DNA of 64,000 nucleotides from Nematostella vectensis (GCF_932526225.1 NC_064034.1:21417747-21481746); one strand, 5' to 3'; shown: positions 9,933 to 22,835, counted from the stretch's first letter. Notes: generated from the sequence alone by a model not told the origin. Program-made: numbers and translations.

Positions 9933-12154
9933 AACATGTTGTGAGATGATGTGGAGACACGGCATGTTGTGAGACCATGTGGAGACACGGCATGTTGTAA
10001 GATGATGTTGAGACACGGCATGTTGTAAGACCATGTGGAGACACGGCATGTTGTAAGACCATGTGGAGACACGGCATGTTGTGAGACCACGGTATGTTGT
10101 AAGACCATGTGGAGACACGGCATAATGTAAGATGATGTGGAGACACGTCATGTTGTAAGACCATGTGGAGACACGGCATGTTGGAAGACCATGTGGAGAC
10201 ACGGCATGTTGTGAGATGATGTGGAGACACGGCATGTTGTAAGATGATGTGGAGACACGGCATGTTGTAAGACCATGTGGAGACACGGCATGTTGTGAGA
10301 TGATGTGGAGACACGGCATGTTGTAAGACCATGTGGAGACACGGCATGTTGTAAGACCATGTGGAGACACGGCATGTTGTAAGATGATGTGGAGACACGG
10401 CGTGTTGTAAGACAATGTGGAGACACGGCATGTTGTAAGACCATGTGGAGACACGGCATGTTGTAAGACAATGTGGAGACACGGCATGTTGTGAGACCAT
10501 GTGAAACACGGCATGTTGTAAGATGATGTGGAGACACGGCATGTTGTAAGACAATGTGGAGACATTGCATGTTGTAAGACCATGTGGAGACACGGCATGT
10601 TGTAAGATGATGTGGAGACACGGCATGTTGTGAGATGATGTGGAGATACGGTATGTTGTGAGATAATGTGGAGACACGGCATGTTGGAAGACCATGTGGA
10701 GACACCGCATGTTGTGAGACCATGTGAAGACACGGCATGTTGTAAGACCATGTGGAGACACGGCATGTTGTAAGATGATGTGGAGACACGGCATGTTGTG
10801 AGACGATGTCGAGACACGGCATGTTGTAAGACCATGTGGAGACACGGCATGTTGTATGAGAATGTGGAGAGACGGCATGTTGAGAGATGATGTGGAGACA
10901 CGGCATGTTGTAAGATGATGTGGAGACACGGCATGTTGTGAGACAATGTGGAGACACGGCATGTTGTAAGACCATGTGGAGACACGGCATGTTGTAAGAC
11001 CATGTGGAGACACGGCATGTTGTAAGATGATGTGGAGACACGTCATGTTGTGAGATGATGTGGAGACACGGCATGTTGTAAGAGAATGTGGAGACACGGC
11101 ATGTTGTAAGACCATGTAGAGGCACGGCATGTTGTAAGATGATGTGGAAACACGGCATGTTGTAAGACCATGTGGAGACACGGCATGTTGTAAGACCATG
11201 TGGAGACACGGCATGTTGTAAGACCATGTGGAGACACGGCATGTTGTGAGATGATGTGGAGATACGGTATGTTGTAAGACCATGTGGAGACACGGCATGT
11301 TGGGAGACCATGTGGAGACACGGCATGTTGTGAGACCATGTGGAGACACGGCATGTTGTAAGATGATGTGGAGACACGGAATGTTGTAAGACAATGTGGA
11401 GACACGGCATGTTTTAAGACCATGTGGAGACACGGCATGTTGTAAGATGATGTGGAGACACGGCATGTTGTAAGACAATGTGGAGACACGGCATGTTGTG
11501 AGACAATGTGGAGACACGGCATGTTGTAAGATGATGTGGAGACACGTCATGTTGTAAGACCATGTGGAGACACGGCATGTTGTAAGACCATGTGGAGACA
11601 CGGCATGTTGTAAGATGATGTGGAGACACGTCATGTTGTAAGACCATGTGGAGACACGGCATGTTGTAAGATGATGTGGAGACACGACATGTTGTAAGAC
11701 CATGTGGAGACACGGCATGTTGTAAGACCATGTGGAGACACGGCATGTTGTAAGATGATGTGGAGACACGGCATGTTGTAAGACCATGTGGAGACACGGC
11801 ATGTTGTGAGATGATGTGGAGACACGGCATGTTGTGAGACCATGTGGAGACACGGCTTGTTGTAAGACAATGTGGAGACACGGCATGGTGTAAGACCATG
11901 TGGAGACACGGCATGTTGTGAGACCATGTGGAGACACGGCATGTTGTAAGACCATGTGGAGACACGGCATGTTGTAAGATGTTGTGGAGACACGGCATGT
12001 TGTGAGATGATGTAGAGACGCGGCATGTTGTGAGATGATGTGGAGACGCGGCATGTTGTGAGATGATGTGGAGACGCGGCATGTTGTAAGACGATGTGGA
12101 GACACGGCATGTTGTGAGACCATGTGGAGACACGGCATGTTGTGAGACCAAGTG
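9933..12154. repeat. 28-bp minisatellite, about 79 copies
   Basis: The unit is CATGTTGTAAGACCATGTGG plus AGACACGG, with three main variants at the centre (GACCATG, GATGATG, GACAATG). Because 28 is not a multiple of 3 and the unit lacks stops on the minus strand, all three minus frames stay open for hundreds of codons. Those frames are by-products and not genes. Confidence 0.97.
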
Positions 12155-13824
12155 GATGATGAGATGATGTTATTTGACCCAGTATTGCTGTGGTTGTTTT
12201 ACCAATTGATTTAATCTTTACTCTTTACCCTGCACTTGTCGCATGCCCGTGCGTGTGTCGGCGGCGAGATGAGTTCAAAGAGAAAGTGAACTGTCAATCA
12301 ATCATGTCTCATACCAACATCACAACATTGGCCGTAACTAGGCAGGTTTTGAACAATGGAATCCTGCGTTGTTTCACTTCCTTCTTATTTTATATAGAAC
12401 CTATATACGAAGTTACGTTCGGAGAGGGCTCGGGCTTGTCACGAACACTGAAGAGGCTATGGTTACACAGTACCGTTCATATGTTTTGAGACTTGAAAAC
12501 AACGATCGCTAGGGTTTTTAAACAAGAAAAATAGGAATATAACAGAGGCAACCAAAAAGGATTTCGCTAACTCAGAAGGCAGGAGACATTTTGGATTATA
12601 AGGTTAGAAATATTTTATTCATTGAGTTCAATACTCAACATAAATTGGGGATTCATTTTTGTTTATTTTATAAAGAAATCGCTGACAAAGTATCCAAATT
12701 CCCCTGAACGGACGGACATCGCGTCACAAAAAATCGAGTCGATGGGTTACTAATATTTGTTACCACATTTGTTTTATATACCACTTTTTTTAGGTATGGG
12801 GCTCCGCTCACTCCGCTCAACTCCTTTATTCCTAACTTGTATGAGTCCAATATTACGCATAAAGCTCGTCTCCTAGATTTATCTCTGAACCCACGCTCAC
12901 ACGTCATTGAATTAATGGTCCTTTATTTTTTAGACAAGTACTAAAATATCATAGGAACGACGAATATAACGCGAATGACAGGTTATTTCTTAAAAATATT
13001 GCGAAACGAAATGGTCAAGTAGTGATATCGTACCATGCTACATAGCCACTGAACGAACGTCGTATCCAGACAAAAACCCGATTGATACAATAATAACGGC
13101 TTTTTATTTTTTTTTTTTCGGGGTCCGGTATTAATTAAATCGCGTGCTCTGATTTGCTCTCTTGAGGTCCGGTATCCTACGATCCGGACCCCGCGATACC
13201 GGCCCGCTCGAAATAGTGAGTTGATTTGTAAAATGCCCATCGGAAACTGGGTTTTTACTCCCGAGGCTATAGATCTTCACACTAACACGGCATTTTATTG
13301 TCATTTTATCTAGAATCATTGACTTTACAGAAAATCAAACTCCCTGTGTTTTGACAATTTCCCGCCATAATGATTTTGCAACGCGCGCGACAATTTCAAG
13401 TTTGCTGAAAGTTTATATGGGATAAAAAGGCAGCAAATTGTCTCTTCATAAGAAGAAAAATTACAAATCCTTCTAGGAATTTACCTGCATAACCAGCTTA
13501 ACGTATCCAAATTCAAGAGAAGTTCTTTACTAAATATTTCATATCGTCTGTGAAGGATTCAAAGCGAAAGAAGAAATTTCTACGATCAATTTGAGTCGAG
13601 AACGTCGTATCAATCTGGACTAAATTATTTTACACAAAACTCAAAGAATGTCTTCTTCGGTGGTTCTGTATTTCTGGAGGGTTAAAAGCGTAGTGTGGAA
13701 ATACAAAATGGAGTTTATTATGATCATGAGCGAACAAAATCTTCACGAACATCGACGAAAGTCAGAAGCGAAACCTCGCCTCGTTCAACCATAAAGTTGG
13801 AAAATCTATTGAGGAAAAAAATAA
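12155..13824. other. No gene recognised
   Basis: Unique-looking noncoding sequence. One inverted pair, GGGGTCCGG near 13120 and CCGGACCCC near 13185, may mark an old transposon end. The open frame at 12190-12489 on the plus strand has no recognisable domain. Confidence 0.5.
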
Positions 13825-13949
13825 ATATGTTATTTCCCAGCGAATGGTCGGTCCGTATCTTGAAATACCGTGACCTCGGCCTTGAAAATACTGACCTCGG
13901 TCACGGTATTTCTCGATACGGACCGACCCTTAGCTGGGAAATAACATAT
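13825..13949. mobile_element. Near-perfect foldback MITE
   Basis: The left arm starts ATATGTTATTTCCCAGC and continues through GGTCGGTCCGTATC to GAAATACCGTGACC. The right arm is its complement, ending GCTGGGAAATAACATAT. The arms are about 50 bp with few mismatches around a loop of roughly 22 bp. Confidence 0.8.
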
Positions 13950-14412
13950 ATATTTTGCTTCCCCTGAATTTACGAGGGTACTATGATAGTGAGCGGGTTT
14001 AAATGCTATGGAAATGGTTACTAGGTAAGCGATCACAAATCCAGATGTGGTCAGAGAAGCGGGCAATTAATTATAAGAGAGAGAGTTGCTGGGAAAATTT
14101 CGATATATTTTAAACATTTCCTTTCTTTTTTTGTCGTTGAACATACCTCTTTTCCGATATATCTTACAAATTGCCTCGCAATATTATTCGAGTACTTAAC
14201 TGGAACCTAGACGATAGAGGTGCGAGATGTTTGGGGAAGATGTTTTATTCCTATTAGGCTTTTCCTAACTGACGCGTAACTAGGTTTGAATTGAACTTTT
14301 AAAATGCTGGTTGCTTTTTAATTGCACATGCCTCTTTTTGAATTCATGAAATATTATCGTTTCATACTATAATTTATAAGAAGTTTTAAAATCTACTGTG
14401 ACTTTACCATAC

Positions 14413-14472
14413 CTGAGGCTAAACCAAGTCGGTAAGCTCCCACAAACCACAAAGCCATTAAAATCACGTCTC
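14413..14472 (-). CDS. Candidate 60-nt exon, one membrane-like segment
   Basis: A good acceptor (CCTTTTATTCCAG) and donor (CAG|GTATGG) bracket a 60-nt open frame entering and leaving in phase 1. It reads DVILMALWFVGAYRLGLAS, a plausible transmembrane helix. The protein family is not recognised. The pairing of strong sites with an open frame supports a real small exon, but nothing else does. Confidence 0.35.
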
Positions 14473-14693
14473 CTGGAATAAAAGGACGAGAAACAAAACA
14501 AAAACAGCTCATCGTTTATTTTTGGTTTGGATTTGCGCTACTTTGGTGAATACGCTTACTTCAGGATTAAGAAAAATGGAAAAGAAAGACAAGATCTCTA
14601 AAAAAGGTATCACTTTCAAAAGAATAAAACTTTATGACCTTGCATATTAACGGAATTTACAATAAAAGCAAAAAAAAACACAAAAAAGTCTTA

Positions 14694-14741
14694 CCCATCA
14701 TAGATGAATGGTTGTCGATCAACTCCCAAAGGCACTTTTTC
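14694..14741 (-). CDS. Candidate upstream exon to the 14.41-kb exon
   Basis: A GG|GTAAGA donor follows a short frame ending LWELIDNHSSMMG in phase 1, which would join the 14.41-kb exon in frame. The 5' border is unclear (a TAG lies near 14742) and the peptide is unrecognised. Confidence 0.22.
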
Positions 14742-15861
14742 CGACTATTTCATGCTAGCAGGAAGCACTAATTAATTTTCCCACAAGTCGGCGAAATGTA
14801 ACACTCTCTCTTTTGCTGTTAAAAGTGCCGATAACGACTAGGAATTAGTAACCTTCCAGAAAACGTTAATGGATAATTCATTATCGGAAAATGAGCTCGT
14901 TGGGGCGTGTTCAATTACACTTCAGATTCAACAGCAGTCAGGAGATTTCACTAAATTTCATTAAAAATAGCATGCGCATGCGTCACTCTTCTAGAGTGAT
15001 TATTTCCGGGACCTTATTAAAAAAGAAATTAAATTTGATGATTGGTGTGACTTTCAAGTAAATGTTCTTTTTCCTCTAAAACTGTCCTTTTTGGAGTGGA
15101 TGTAATTTGATCCATTCTTATGAAGAAAACTACATGACATTCAGGTCAAACGTGCCAGGGTTGGGTATTAAAAGACGATTGACTTCTTGTCTTAGTTGAA
15201 ACACCTGTCAAATCCGTTTCAGTCTCAACAATTAATGAATCTCAATTCAATCTCAGTATTGTTGCTTTTTCAAGCTTTTAAGAACCGCCAAGACGTTTAG
15301 AAGTTTACACCTGCAAGATGGTGATTTTGTCGCTAACAGCATCTCACGTGAAGTTTTTCCGGTTATTATTTTATTTTTTATTTAACATAAGTTTTATATT
15401 CGTATTTTGTATTAATCGATGTGTATTTTTATCAGCATATAAAAGGCAAGACCGTGCACTAGAAACATTGATCTGGTTAGTCTACTGAAGGCAGGCCGAA
15501 GAGGTGGTGGTGGTGGTGGGGGGGGGGGGGGGAGGGGGGGGGTTAGATGAATATATATCAATGGTCCACAACATGTATGGTAGTTGTTGTTGTTGTCACA
15601 AAAGAGTGAATCCTTCAACGGAAAAGTACTCGCATATTCTACGATAAGACTTTAACAAAGATGCATGAACGTGTATCTAAGCGTTTCTAGGCAACCTTGA
15701 CGATTTGTTACGGTCTTTTAATAAAACTACTGACTGTTCCCGACTTGCAAATTTCACAGTTGACAACAATATCATTTTAGCTTCCCTTACTTAAGGAAAA
15801 AGTGTGAAGCCAGAAAAATATTGGTAACCCATCGACTTAAGTTTTGGTGACGCAATGTCTG
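14742..15861. other. No gene recognised; G-rich run at 15505-15545
   Basis: Noncoding sequence with a GGTGGT repeat passing into a near-continuous G-run. The proline-rich minus-strand frame across it is an artefact of the run. Confidence 0.6.
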
Positions 15862-16465
15862 TCGTATGACAACCAAACTTGGCAAGTGTCATGTATGTGT
15901 CAAGGGGGTGCAAAACTGTGACCACGTGAAGTCACTAAAAGCAAAAATATGCTGACGTCATCAAAATAAAAATATATATCGTATGGTAACCAAGCTTGGT
16001 AGGTGTCATGTAGGTATCAAGGGGATGCAAATAAATGGTCAGGTGATTTGTGATGTAATCGATGACGTCTATTATATGAAAAAAATGTTGTAGTTTTGGG
16101 GGTCTGGTGCCGAGGATTCTTAGTTTCTTTTCAGAGACTTTCTCCATTGACTAAAGATGGTCACAGTCACTATTTTTCTCTCCTGATTAAAAGTCATAAA
16201 GTTTACGAAACACCTGCGGTACAATAACCGTACAAATGACAAGAATTAGCGTTTATATTTAGAATTATATTTAGTGACATCGCTGATGTCACTTAAGGAA
16301 AATCTATTCCTATTCCAAACAAAAATATTCACATTTCCTAAATTAAACATCATATGACAACCAAACTTGGTATGTCTCATGTATGTGTCAAGGGGGGTGC
16401 AACAATATGGTCACGTGATTTTTGACGCAAAAAATATGCTGACGTCATCCAAATAAAAATGATAT
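15862..16465. repeat. Three diverged copies of a roughly 115-bp repeat
   Basis: Copies near 15862, 15980 and 16351 share TATG(A/G)(C/T)AACCAA(A/G)CTTGG, then TGTCATGTA(T/G)GT, CAAGGGG(A/G)TGCAA and TGACGTCATC, then an AAATAAAAATATA tail. The last copy directly precedes the 27-bp minisatellite. Confidence 0.75.
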
Positions 16466-16492
16466 ATTTTAGATAGAATTTTGGATATATTT

Positions 16493-18965
16493 TGAATATG
16501 ACAGATGTCTGTCATGATGTGGATATGACCAATGTCTGTCATGATGTGTATATGACAGATGTCTGTCATGATGTGAATATGACAGATGTCTGTCATGGTG
16601 TGGATATGACAGATGCATGTCATGATGTGGATATTACAGATGTCTGTCATGATGTGGATATGACAGATGTCTGTCATGGTGTGGATATGACAGATGCATG
16701 TCATGATGTGGATATTACAGATGTCTGTCATGATGTGGATATGACAGATGTCTGTCATGGTGTGGATATGACAGATGTCTGTCATGGTTTGGATATGACC
16801 AATGTCTGTCCTGATGTGGATATGACATATGTCTGTCCTGATGGGGAAATGACATATGTCTGTCATGATGTGAATGTGACAGATGTCTGTCATGGTGTGG
16901 ATATGACAGATGTCTGTCATGGTGTGGATATGACAGATGTCTGTCATGGTGTGGATATAACAGATGTCTGTCATGATGTGGATATGAGAGATGTCTGTCA
17001 TGGTGTGGATATGACAGATGTCTGTCATGATGTGGATATGACAGATGTCTGTCATGATGTGGATATGACAGATGTCTGTCATGATGTGGATATGACAGAT
17101 GTCTGTCATGGTGTGAATATGACAGATGTCTGTCATGGTGTGGATATGACAGATGTCTGTCATGGTGTGGATATGACCAATGTCTGTCCTGATGTGGATA
17201 TGACATATGTCTGTCATGATGTGAATATGACAGATGTCTGTCATAGTGTGGATATGACAGATGTCTGTCATGGTGTGGATATGACAGATGTCTGTCATGG
17301 TGTGGATATTACAGATGTCTGTCATGCTGTGGATATGACAGATGTCTATCATGGTGTGGATATGACAGATGTCTGTCATGATGTGGATATGACAGATGTC
17401 TGTCATGATGTGGATATGACAGATGTCTATCATGGTGTGGATATGACAGATGTCTGTCATGATGTGGATATGACAGATGTCTATCATGGTGTGGATATGA
17501 CAGATGTCTGTCATGCTGTGGATATGACAGATGTCTATAATGATGTGGATATGACAGATGTCTGTCATGGTGTAGATATGACAGATGTCTGTTATGGTGT
17601 GGATATGACAGATGTCTGTCATGATGTGGATATGGCCAATGTCTGACATGATGTGAATATGACAGATGTCTGTCATGATGTGGATATGACAGATGTCTGT
17701 CATGGTGTAGATATGACAGATGTCTGTCATGGTGTAGATATGACAGATGTCTGTCATGGTGTGGATATGACAGATGTCTGTCATGGTGTGGATATGACAG
17801 ATGTCTGTCATGGTGTGGATATGACAGATGTCTGTCATGGTTTGGATATGACCAATGTCTGTCCTGATGTGGATATGACATATGTCTGTCCTGATGGGGA
17901 AATGACATATGTCTGTCATGATGTGAATGTGACAGATGTCTGTCATGGTGTGGATATGACAGATGTCTGTCATGGTGTGGATATGACAGATGTCTGTCAT
18001 GGTGTGGATATAACAGATGTCTGTCATGATGTGGATATGACAGATGTCTGTTATGATGTGAATATAACAGATGTCTGTCATGATGTGGATATGACAGATG
18101 TCTGTCATGGTGTGGATATGACAGATTCTGTCATGACGTGGATATGACAGATGTCTGTCATGATATAGATATGACAGATGTCTGTCATGGTGTGGATATG
18201 ACAGATGTCTGTCATGATGTGGATATGACAGATGTCTGTCATGATGTGGATATGACAGATGTCTGTCATGATGTGGATATGACAGATGTCTGTCATGGTG
18301 TGAATATGACAGATGTCTGTCATGGTGTGGATATGACAGATGTCTGTCATGGTGTGGATATGACCAATGTCTGTCCTGATGTGGATATGACATATGTCTG
18401 TCATGATGTGAATATGACAGATGTCTGTCATAGTGTGGATATGACAGATGTCTGTCATGGTGTGGATATGACAGATGTCTGTCATGGTGTGGATATTACA
18501 GATGTCTGTCATGCTGTGGATATGACAGATGTCTATCATGGTGTGGATATGACAGATGTCTGTCATGATGTGGATATGACAGATGTCTGTCATGATGTGG
18601 ATATGACAGATGTCTATCATGGTGTGGATATGACAGATGTCTGTCATGATGTGGATATGACAGATGTCTATCATGGTGTGGATATGACAGATGTCTGTCA
18701 TGCTGTGGATATGACAGATGTCTATCATGATGTGGATATGACAGATGTCTGTCATGGTGTAGATATGACAGATGTCTGTTATGGTGTGGATATGACAGAT
18801 GTCTGTCATGATGTGGATATGGCCAATGTCTGACATGATGTGAATATGACAGATGTCTGTCATGATGTGGATATGACAGATGTCTGTCATGGTGTAGATA
18901 TGACAGATGTCTGTCATGGTGTAGATATGACAGATGTCTGTCATGGTGTGGATATGACAGATGAG
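16493..18965. repeat. 27-bp minisatellite, about 92 copies, with higher-order duplication
   Basis: The unit is GATATGACAGATGTCTGTCA plus TGGTGTG. It contains 8-bp inverted arms ATGACAGA / TCTGTCAT around TG. As 27 is divisible by 3, both strands show long repetitive frames (DMTDVCHGV on plus). Blocks repeat at offsets of 1053 bp (39 units), then 1187 bp (44 units minus 1 base). The single-base loss is visible at about 18126 (ACAGATTCTGTC). Confidence 0.97.
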
Positions 18966-19457
18966 CAGAGACAATAGATTAGGATAGAAGCTCTAAGAAT
19001 ACATTTTGTAGTTACATGGGTTCTATTGGAAAAAAATGTGTTTACTTCTACTATTTCCATGGGTAACCTAAGCTAATAGGGGATAAGTGAAAGAAGACCT
19101 GGACATTTGTATCAAATTTTTAGTAAATGACACTGAAACTTTACACTATTTTGATTCATTAGTTTTTTTCTCGTCCGTCAAATGAAAACAAGACAAAACG
19201 ACCACCTTTCCTTGCAAACATCCGTAAGCACATCATTCAGTTATATATACGGCACCCTTCCAATATGCTTAGAGTGGTAAAATATACAAGCAGCTTTCAA
19301 CTGATGCTGTGTTTAGCACAACGATAAGAAATAATTGGAGTTCGGCAGAGGCCGATAAAGCTTTTCGCTAAATTCTTTTTTTCGGGGAGGGGGATTTGGG
19401 TGTGTGAGAAATTATTTTGTTACATATGTCTTTCTGGCAGCCTAAACCCTCCTCCCT

Positions 19458-19665
19458 CCAATATTTCAAAACAGAAAAAGGAAATGACCAGTAGGGGCGT
19501 GGCTGTGCGCCAATATTTCAAAACAGAAAAAGGAAATGACCAGTAGGGGCGTGGCTGTGCGCCAATATTTCAAAACAGAAAAAGGAAATGACCAGTAGGG
19601 GCGTGGCTGTGCGCCAATATTTCAAAACAGAAAAAGGAAATGACCAGTAGGGGTGTGGCTGTGCG
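19458..19665. repeat. 52-bp tandem repeat, 4 copies
   Basis: CCAATATTTCAAAACAGAAA recurs at 19458, 19510, 19562 and 19614, followed by GACCAGTAGGGGCGTGGCTG. The copies are nearly identical. Confidence 0.95.
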
Positions 19666-19750
19666 CCAATATTTTATTGATGTTACTGTATCGTGCCCCC
19701 TTCCATTATTTCGAGGCCCTCCCACAGCTTTGCAAAATAAACCCGCGTAT
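19666..19750. repeat. Dispersed repeat related to 23555-23665
   Basis: CCAATATTTTATTGATGTTA, then CTGTATCGTGCCCCCTTCC and GCAAAATAAA, is matched at 23610-23665 by CCAATATTTTCTTAATGTCC, CTGTATTGTCCGCCCTCCC and GGAAAATAAA. In both cases it follows a GGGGCGTGG(C/A)T segment. Confidence 0.6.
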
Positions 19751-20324
19751 AAGAAGCCCTTTTTTTAAAGCTCTCACACATTCTTATACATTTTATGCTT
19801 AAAAGACTTTAGAGTAATAGGTTTTTGTTTTTGGTAATCAAACAACGACTGTTTAGTTCCCAAATAAAAGTACAGTGGCTTGCTTTTGTTCTTTGTGCGC
19901 ACATATGCACGCGTGTGACGGACTAAGAGATGCGTGGAGTAACAGGGCTAGGGACCTTGCTATTCTGGCTCTCTCTAGAAATGCGATGTGTCCTTTGACC
20001 TAGAAGCTTTCAGCTGCGATACAATGTTTCAGCGCATGTCTGGAAGTCTATTTCACGTAATCTGATCAACTTCGTTTTCAATTTTTTCCTCATTACTTGC
20101 TCTGTGTCCTCCCCAATCATTTGTAGCCATATATTTCTCCACTAACTTTCTAATTGTTTTTAGCGGACTCTCCGTATATATAGGGCCACGTAAATGGTCT
20201 CCTCAAAATATCGGCACGCATCATTGGGTCGAACAACCTGATTCCAAATAAGTCTGTAAAAGAGAAGAGCAGTTCTTGAGCGGGGGAAAGCATTTTTGAG
20301 AAGATGATTGACTCTTGAAACTAA

Positions 20325-20451
20325 GGGAGTGTTCATGAAATACACCGAGGGGGGAGGCTCTTTAAACCACCAAAAGTGGGGGGAGGGGTCCGAAAAAAAG
20401 TCCTCTTAGGGGGAGGGGCTCGGAATCTTTTAATAAGCTGTACTTTTCAGC
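20325..20451 (+). mobile_element. Dispersed element, GGGAGTGTTCAT...CTTTTCAGC ends
   Basis: The same terminal sequences as the element at 7775-7868 appear in opposite orientation. The interior is G-rich. No target duplication is evident here. Confidence 0.6.
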
Positions 20452-21917
20452 GTTTGTAGCAAATACAGATTGAATATTAAGCCAAATGACCACTGTGTAT
20501 AATACGTTTGTCTTTATAAACCATAATATAGATACTTCCAGCTTTCAATATAAAAGTTGGATTTACTGATACAGTTTATTAACAGTTAACAGGAACAAAT
20601 GGAAATAAAGTTTTAAACAGTTGTGGATCACAAAACGTTATACTTACACTATGTTTTCTACGTTGGAAATGATCTCTTTTTTGACCTCATGGTTTCACAA
20701 GTACACGCCCGAAACAAACGGAACTCAACTTATTTGAAAAAATTCAAATATTAAGATTAGTGGAAAGACGGTGTTTTACCGAGACTGGTAGAATAAAGGT
20801 ATCAAAACTTTGAGACAATATGGCACTAAAATACTGGACTGCAATTCTGCCAAAAAGAAGTTTAACCTAAAAGACTCGCGGTTTTTACGTTTTTTGGTCT
20901 GGTAGACGCCATTAAAACCAAACACAAGTTTTTTTAAAAAGGACAAGCAAATTGAGCAAACCACTTCTCCCCCTTCCTGGTTCAATAACTTACATATAAT
21001 AACATCCAAAAACGTGAGATCCGATCTTGTAAAACTCCCACCTCGGCGATTTTCAATCGCCAGAAACAATTTTACCTACGTTTACTTGCTTCCCTTTAAA
21101 GTGCACAAAAAGCACAAAACTTCAAATGTTCCAATTTAAGATAAACAATGATATATTGGCTACGAATGGTTTTTCTTAATAAAGCTAAAATAAAAGCTAC
21201 TAACAAAAGCCCCCTGTTCAGAGAAGCACACTTTAGAACACTTATTCGTCACGTGCACAAACACTAGCTGTTTTTGCCAAGCTTTCTCAGCATGGTGGGA
21301 AAATGTTACTGAAGATAAATTTGAATTTAATGCAACTTTTATTATTTACCGCATACTCTTGCACTCCAGTAACAGCAAAATACTAAATCTTGCTTTATTG
21401 ATTATAAAATTTCGCATTTATTTTTCATTCCTATCTAAGCAGAGACCCAGGTGTAAAAGCTTCCTATTTTCCCTGCATCAGCGATATATTATCAAAAAGG
21501 AAAGCGCAAACAATACCAATTTTATCAACAAATGGAATGCAATAAGTGGCTGGCTAAAAAATAACACCTGATAGTAGAATTTTCTTAATTTTTTTTTGTT
21601 TATTTGTCTGTACAGATGTGTTTTGTCTTATTGTAACAACCTGTGAGATGTAATATTGTAATAATTCCAAATAAAGTGCAGAAAACTTAAAGAAAAGAAG
21701 AAAATAGTGGAACTGGAACACCTCTATTTAGTAAAATATTTGGACCGTGAAAAAAAGATCTATTTTTATACAGAAAAATATTCTTAACAAAAACAAATAT
21801 ATACAGCAACCCAACCCTGCACCATGTTGTGCAGGAGAGATGTCACATTGTGAAATAATGATAAACTGGACTGGATCATCAACTCCGTCAAGGAGGTCAT
21901 TTTCCAGACATTTTTAT
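20452..21917. other. No gene recognised
   Basis: AT-rich noncoding sequence. Frames at 20776-21069 (minus) and 21359-21571 (plus) lack domains and exon borders. Confidence 0.5.
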
Positions 21918-22835
21918 TTAGGTCGTAAAGGGGGAGAGGGGGCTCTTGAGGTCGTAAAGGGGGAGTGGGGGCTCTTGAGGTCGTAAAGGGGGAGAGGGGG
22001 CTCTTGAGGACGTAAAGGGGGAGAGGGGGCTCTTGAGGTCGTAAAGGGGGAGTGGGGGCTCTTGAGGTTGTAAAGGGGGGGGGGGGGCTCTTGAGGTCGT
22101 AAAGGGGGAAAGGGGGCTCTTGAGGTCGTAAAGGGGGAGTGGGGACTCTTGAGGTCGTAAAGGGGGAGAGGGGGCTCTTGAGGTCGTAAGGGGGAGAGGG
22201 GGCTCTTGAGGTCGTAAAGGGGGAGAGGGGGCTCTTGAGGTCGTAAAGGGGGAGCGGGGGCTCTTGAGATAGTAAGGGGGAGAGGGGGCTCTTGAGGTCG
22301 TAAAGGGGGAGAGGGGGCTCTTGAGGTCGTAAAGGGGGAGAGGGGGCTCTTGAGGTCGTAAAAGGGGAGTGGGGTCTCTTGAGGTCGTAAAGGGGGAGAG
22401 GGGGCTCTTGAGGTCGTAAAGGGGGAGAGGGGGCTCTTGAGGTCGTAAAGGGGGAGAGGGGGCTCTTGAGGACGTAAAGGGGAGAGGGGGCTCTTGAGGT
22501 CGTAAGGAGGAGAGGGGGCTCTAGAGGTCGTAAGAGGGAGCGGGGGCTCTTGAGGTCGTAAGGGGGAGTGGGGACTCTTGAGGTCGTAAAGGGGAGAGGG
22601 GGCTCTTGAGGTCGTAAGGAGGAGAGGGGGCTCTAGAGATCGTAAGAGGGAGCGGGGGCTCTAGAGATCGTAAGGGGGAGTGGGGGCTCTAGAGATCGTA
22701 AGAGGGAGTGGGGGCTCTTGAGGTCGTAAGGGGGAGTGGGGACTCTTGAGGTCGTAAAGGGGAGAGGGGGCTCTTGAGGTCGTAAAGGGGGAGCGGGGGC
22801 TCTTGAGGTCGTAAAGGGGGAGCGGGGGATCTGTA
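21918..22835. repeat. 29-bp minisatellite, about 32 copies, G-rich strand
   Basis: The unit is GGTCGTAAAGGGGGAGAGGG plus GGCTCTTGA, with 27-30 bp variants. The plus strand has regularly spaced G5 tracts, and the C-rich strand gives Pro-rich artefact frames. A related G-rich dispersed repeat (22836-22975) follows, ending CGGTGTATTTAATGAATACT like the 7775 and 20325 elements. Confidence 0.95.

Noticed and set aside
9843-12151. Giant minus-strand open frames (up to 762 codons) reading MPCLHMVLQHAVSPHGL repeats
   Set aside because: They are forced by a stop-free 28-bp tandem unit that is open in all three minus frames; there is no domain, and variants show no codon bias by eye.
9933-12154. CRISPR-like regular repeats
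   Set aside because: There are no unique spacers: the whole 28-bp unit repeats head to tail, and the context is an intron-containing animal genome.
12190-12489. 99-codon plus frame after the 28-bp array
   Set aside because: No known motif; composition gives no clear coding signal and no splice context was found.
16411-18974. Long frames on both strands (DMTDVCHGV; MTDICHIHT; SYPHHDRHL)
   Set aside because: Products of the 27-bp minisatellite, open on both strands at the same time, ending wherever a single variant base makes a stop.
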